Positions 62,801 to 64,000 of a stretch of 64,000 nucleotides of DNA are shown in pieces. The notes under the pieces are model-generated. The model searched no databases, was not told where the DNA came from, and saw only the letters and a program-made list of their open reading frames with translations. The position numbers and the translations under genes were made by a program. The stretch's first letter is position 1; the number at the start of each line of letters is the position of its first letter. The DNA is from Nipponacmea schrenckii (taxonomy: Eukaryota; Mollusca; Gastropoda; Lottiidae), in assembly GCA_030562195.1 (NCBI GenBank), contig JAUJPP010000012.1:20212001-20276000 (forward strand), given 5' to 3'.

Positions 62801-63508
62801 TTTACATCTAATATGGCCGACGATTCTACAAAAGAAGAAATGCTATTTAAGAACAATAAACGATTCAGCCAGTGTTGTCAATTATAGATGGTTTAATAAA
62901 ATAATAGGCCGCAAACTGAGTTCCTGAAATCAAGTACATGACAACTTTCTTACCTAAATAAACCCATGGGGCATATGTAATTTTCTGAAAAGGCTTGAAC
63001 TGATAATTAATCCTTTTAACCATTTAGAATGATTTTACATCCAAACTGCTTCCAGCAGAAGCATTGGAACGATTCAACAAAAGAAATTTCACTGACAGTA
63101 TTCCAGTTCAAGTCTAATAATACACCAGCTGATGGACTTGACTTATTGTGATGTCATAGAGGGCTTAGATTTGTGCTGGGCTGAGGTTTGTGAAGCCATT
63201 GTGATGTCATAATGACATAGTTGTCTCCCCTAAGAACAACTCTTTGATACATAAGTTACACACATTTACTATCTTGACAAATACTCACCATCACCGTCTG
63301 TTTTATTGTCCGTAGTCTCAGATACACTCTCTGCTGGTTCTCCACTACTTTCACTTTGTGAGTCCAAATATTTCTCTTCGTCTTTATCCATGAAAGCCAC
63401 CTCTTTAGTTTGTTCCTCAATCAAAATTTCTAAACTTTTCTCTGAAAACGTTTCATTTTCCGACTCCTCCTCCATGTTGGATTGTGTCAGTGCTTCGTCC
63501 TCGTCCAT
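47822..63508 (-). CDS. ERICH6/FAM194-like protein, 16 coding exons plus one cassette
   Basis: Exons: 63289-63508, 62711-62825, 62090-62220, 61362-61463, 59776-59930, 57381-57658, 56923-56984, 54680-54787, 53588-53752, 52490-52579, 50899-51059, 50241-50326, 49622-49774, 48910-49138, 48346-48425, 47822-48044. Phases close: 785 aa, or 879 with the cassette at 53993-54274. The N-terminus is Glu-rich (MDEDEALTQSNMEEESENE), as in ERICH6. Around residue 255 a possible zinc site, C255-x2-C258 and C281-C282, precedes HGHFGSKKARKAAKERA. The FAM194 domain follows at about 540-690: DGTGSV, YPSGHLAV, VVHDDTSDSRIMGVFEPNGH, GCCYHNNG, THVHAPPFQPI, FNVGARLK. The C-terminal tail is basic and Ser-rich. The family's function is not established to my knowledge. 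The weakest junctions are exon 10 (GAAG|GTTTTT) and exon 12 (TT|GTATCC), chosen because they keep frame and domain. Confidence 0.87.
50055..50215 (-). repeat. dispersed repeat family R, copy 3
   Basis: TGACCTAGTTACCAGAATCA at the start and GTCTGTTATTTCTATGACAT at the end, reverse orientation to 37545-37740. It abuts ERICH6-like exon 12. Confidence 0.8.
50551..50835 (+). mobile_element. foldback MITE, family M1, copy 4 (right end degraded)
   Basis: Opens CTGCGTCTTAGAATGAACAT and has GCAGGTATATTTACTGTT. The right terminal repeat stops at GTTTAAAATTATCC. It lies between ERICH6-like exons 11 and 12. Confidence 0.8.
52265..52470 (+). repeat. dispersed repeat body plus short TTAGGG-like tract
   Basis: TAGGTTCACAAGTCCACCGT and TTATCCGTACCCATTTACAG, matching 32735-32880. 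It is followed by AGGGTTAGGGTTAAGGTTAG, about three telomere-like units, just downstream of ERICH6-like exon 10. Confidence 0.75.
53993..54274 (-). other. probable cassette exon of the ERICH6-like gene, encoding a repeat
   Basis: 282 nt (94 codons). Acceptor GATTGAAAG|GCGTAA is preceded by a T-rich tract; donor CAAT|GTTAGT. It enters and leaves in phase 1, exactly as the flanking exons 54680-54787 and 53588-53752 require, so it can be included or skipped without a frameshift. The peptide is Asn/Ser-rich with repeats of NQSNVKVIQSNMSSNNHSNV. The DNA is a minisatellite with word TTGGATGACCTTGACATTTG. It is a real exon only if transcripts confirm it; it could be an intronic array open by chance. 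Confidence 0.55.
54440..54600 (+). repeat. dispersed repeat family D, copy 3
   Basis: ATATGCATGTGTGGAAGAGT and GTCAAATATACAGACACATT, with TATATCCAGCCTTG as in 24140-24300. Ends near ERICH6-like exon 8. A diverged copy is at 55585-55680. Confidence 0.8.
54845..54975. mobile_element. near-perfect palindromic MITE, family M4
   Basis: AACACAAAGGCAATATTAAG/GTATAACACACTTCTTAATAAC is mirrored as its reverse complement up to TATTGCCTTTGTGTTTCATG. Arms of about 50-55 bp with few mismatches, centre near 54910. A partial relative is at 58085-58200. Confidence 0.88.
55165..55310. mobile_element. inverted-repeat element, family M3, copy 2
   Basis: CTTGATATCAAAATATCACC and GATGATATTTTTTCATATCA are inverted. 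It ends AAACTTGTCTT-like/AGTTTGAGATTTTATTTATCAC, the reverse of 46617-46650. ERICH6-like intron 7. Confidence 0.75.
56636..56881. mobile_element. inverted-repeat element related to the DUF229 minisatellite
   Basis: The left end CTTATACCTTGACTGCAATA is mirrored by TATTGTAGTAAAGGTATAAG at 56831-56850. The right flank continues to GACATTGTGAAG, whose reverse complement matches the minisatellite unit at 10440-11560 over about 50 bp. ERICH6-like intron 7. Confidence 0.7.
57020..57220 (+). repeat. dispersed repeat family R, copy 4
   Basis: GTTCTTACTTCATAGAAATA to TGATTCTGGTAACTAGGTCA, close to 37545-37740. ERICH6-like intron 6. Confidence 0.85.
57665..57920. repeat. tandem duplication, about 100-bp unit
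   Basis: TTTAAGCTTTCATTTCTTGG and ATATACTACGAATTACAATC recur at about 57725 and 57815. It lies in ERICH6-like intron 5, beginning just upstream of the exon 6 acceptor. Confidence 0.8.
58185..58995. repeat. minisatellite, 30-32 bp unit x about 26
   Basis: Unit GGGAAAGAATTTAAAATATA followed by GTCAGTACTA, in a long form with an extra TA (CAGTACTATAGGG) and a short form (CAGTACTAGGG). Units are otherwise almost identical except near 58950 onward, where the array decays. ERICH6-like intron 5. Confidence 0.95.
59090..59730. repeat. low-complexity A/T tract (ACATTCAAAAATTTC)
   Basis: Degenerate repetition of CATTCAAAAATTTCAAACAT with no fixed period. It ends close to ERICH6-like exon 5. Confidence 0.8.
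59997..60313 (+). mobile_element. foldback MITE, family M1, copy 5
   Basis: Opens CTGCGTCTTAGCATGAACAT and closes TTTCTGTTCATTCTAAGAG. GTGAACTTACCTGGTGTCAT and GCAGCAGGTATATATACTGA are inside. ERICH6-like intron 4. Confidence 0.88.
60540..61275. repeat. minisatellite, about 46-bp unit x 14
   Basis: Unit ACTACAGGCTGGTCTGGGCT followed by AAAACAATATGAAAGCATCTGA. It decays between 61010 and 61140 and resumes. ERICH6-like intron 4. Confidence 0.93.
61645..61720. mobile_element. partial MITE, family M2
   Basis: AATTGATGATATCAGTGTCG near 61690 matches one terminus of 38065-38235. ERICH6-like intron 3. Confidence 0.6.
61845..62080. repeat. minisatellite, 26-bp unit x 8
   Basis: Perfect or near-perfect copies of TTATTGTATGTGCATCTCAT/TATTTTC. 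The array ends about 10 bp from ERICH6-like exon 3's donor (62088-62089). Confidence 0.95.
62265..62480 (+). repeat. SINE body joined to a family R end
   Basis: GAGTTTTACCTCCTACTCTT, TGCACAGCCTGTAACACACA and GGGCCTCGGTTTATTGTCC, then GATTGGACTCCAAATAGGTT as in family R. ERICH6-like intron 2. Confidence 0.75.
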
Positions 63509-64000
63509 TTCTACTCAAATCAGGGGTCAAGGTCAAGTGCAGTTGTCAGATGATGTTACCCTAGTGACACTCTTTTTTTCTTTACAATTAATCACATTTC
63601 CATATTTTCTGAAAAAAAAAATTTAAATTATACACATGATAGCTTACTGAAAGATATATTTGTTTAAAGTTTTCTCTTTTCATCTTTTGCATGCAGAATT
63701 TATCTGAATTTATTAAAGGAATGAAAGAGGGCTTCTAAATTTTTTTTTTATATACGGTAGGCCATCTGGGACACTGATAGCTTCAATTCACACCATTCCA
63801 ATCAGACATCTGTAGTTTCTGCAATTCCACTTAAACTAGTTACATAAAATGCTTATATTGCAAATTGTAAAGAACATGTTATTGAAAATTGGAATTGTGC
63901 AAATTAATGCTGTCAGAGTCCCTGGAACACAGAAAAAGATTAGAGAACCTTTTTACAAACCCTTTAAGCTGACTAAAAAAAAAACCTAGTACCTAGCAGT
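63509..64000. mobile_element. upstream flank of the ERICH6-like gene with an M2 MITE
   Basis: A full M2 copy lies at about 63765-63930: GGGACACTGATAGCTTCAAT and GTGCAAATTAATGCTGTCAG form its ends. No gene is visible in the last 490 bp; the promoter is not identified. Confidence 0.7.

Overview
The window is animal nuclear DNA: AT-rich, with intron-split genes that have GT-AG junctions, long introns and many dispersed and tandem repeats. The proteins (BRCC36, a DUF229 membrane protein, alpha-tubulin, classical dynamin, ERICH6/FAM194-like) and the tRNA-derived SINEs, foldback MITEs and minisatellites fit a lophotrochozoan, most likely a mollusc. The phylum is inferred from overall impression, not proven. 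I rebuilt all splice junctions by hand. In the four multi-exon genes and the two-exon tubulin every reading phase closes.

Layout from left to right. 510-4861 (-): BRCC36, a JAMM deubiquitinase, 7 exons. 8027-12099 (+): a DUF229 single-pass membrane protein with an alkaline-phosphatase-like fold, 3 coding exons, probably sharing a divergent promoter near 4.9-5.1 kb with BRCC36. 15003-16573 (-): alpha-tubulin, whose first coding exon is only the ATG, with a TATA box upstream. 17.2-19.1 kb: a large degenerate AAGCTTTTTTC/GAGCTCTTTTC array. 22100-45730 (-): a full-length dynamin with 19 coding exon positions. 47822-63508 (-): an ERICH6/FAM194-like gene, 16 coding exons plus one cassette exon built on a minisatellite.

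The most notable feature is in dynamin. The exon coding the second half of the PH domain is present three times in tandem (28.2, 26.5 and 25.8 kb). All three copies have intact splice sites and identical phases, and differ in the lipid-facing loop region. They look like mutually exclusive exons for swapping the membrane-binding surface. A 24-nt inverted repeat, 23 of 24 paired, lies in the intron between copies A and B.

The introns and spacers hold at least five short inverted-repeat element families, a tRNA-headed SINE family, several unclassified dispersed repeats and about a dozen minisatellites. In one case (10.4-11.6 kb) the minisatellite unit matches the end of a dispersed inverted-repeat element near 56.6-56.9 kb.

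The genes are not an operon or a pathway. Dynamin and ERICH6-like are head-to-tail on the minus strand, DUF229 and tubulin converge, and BRCC36 and DUF229 diverge.
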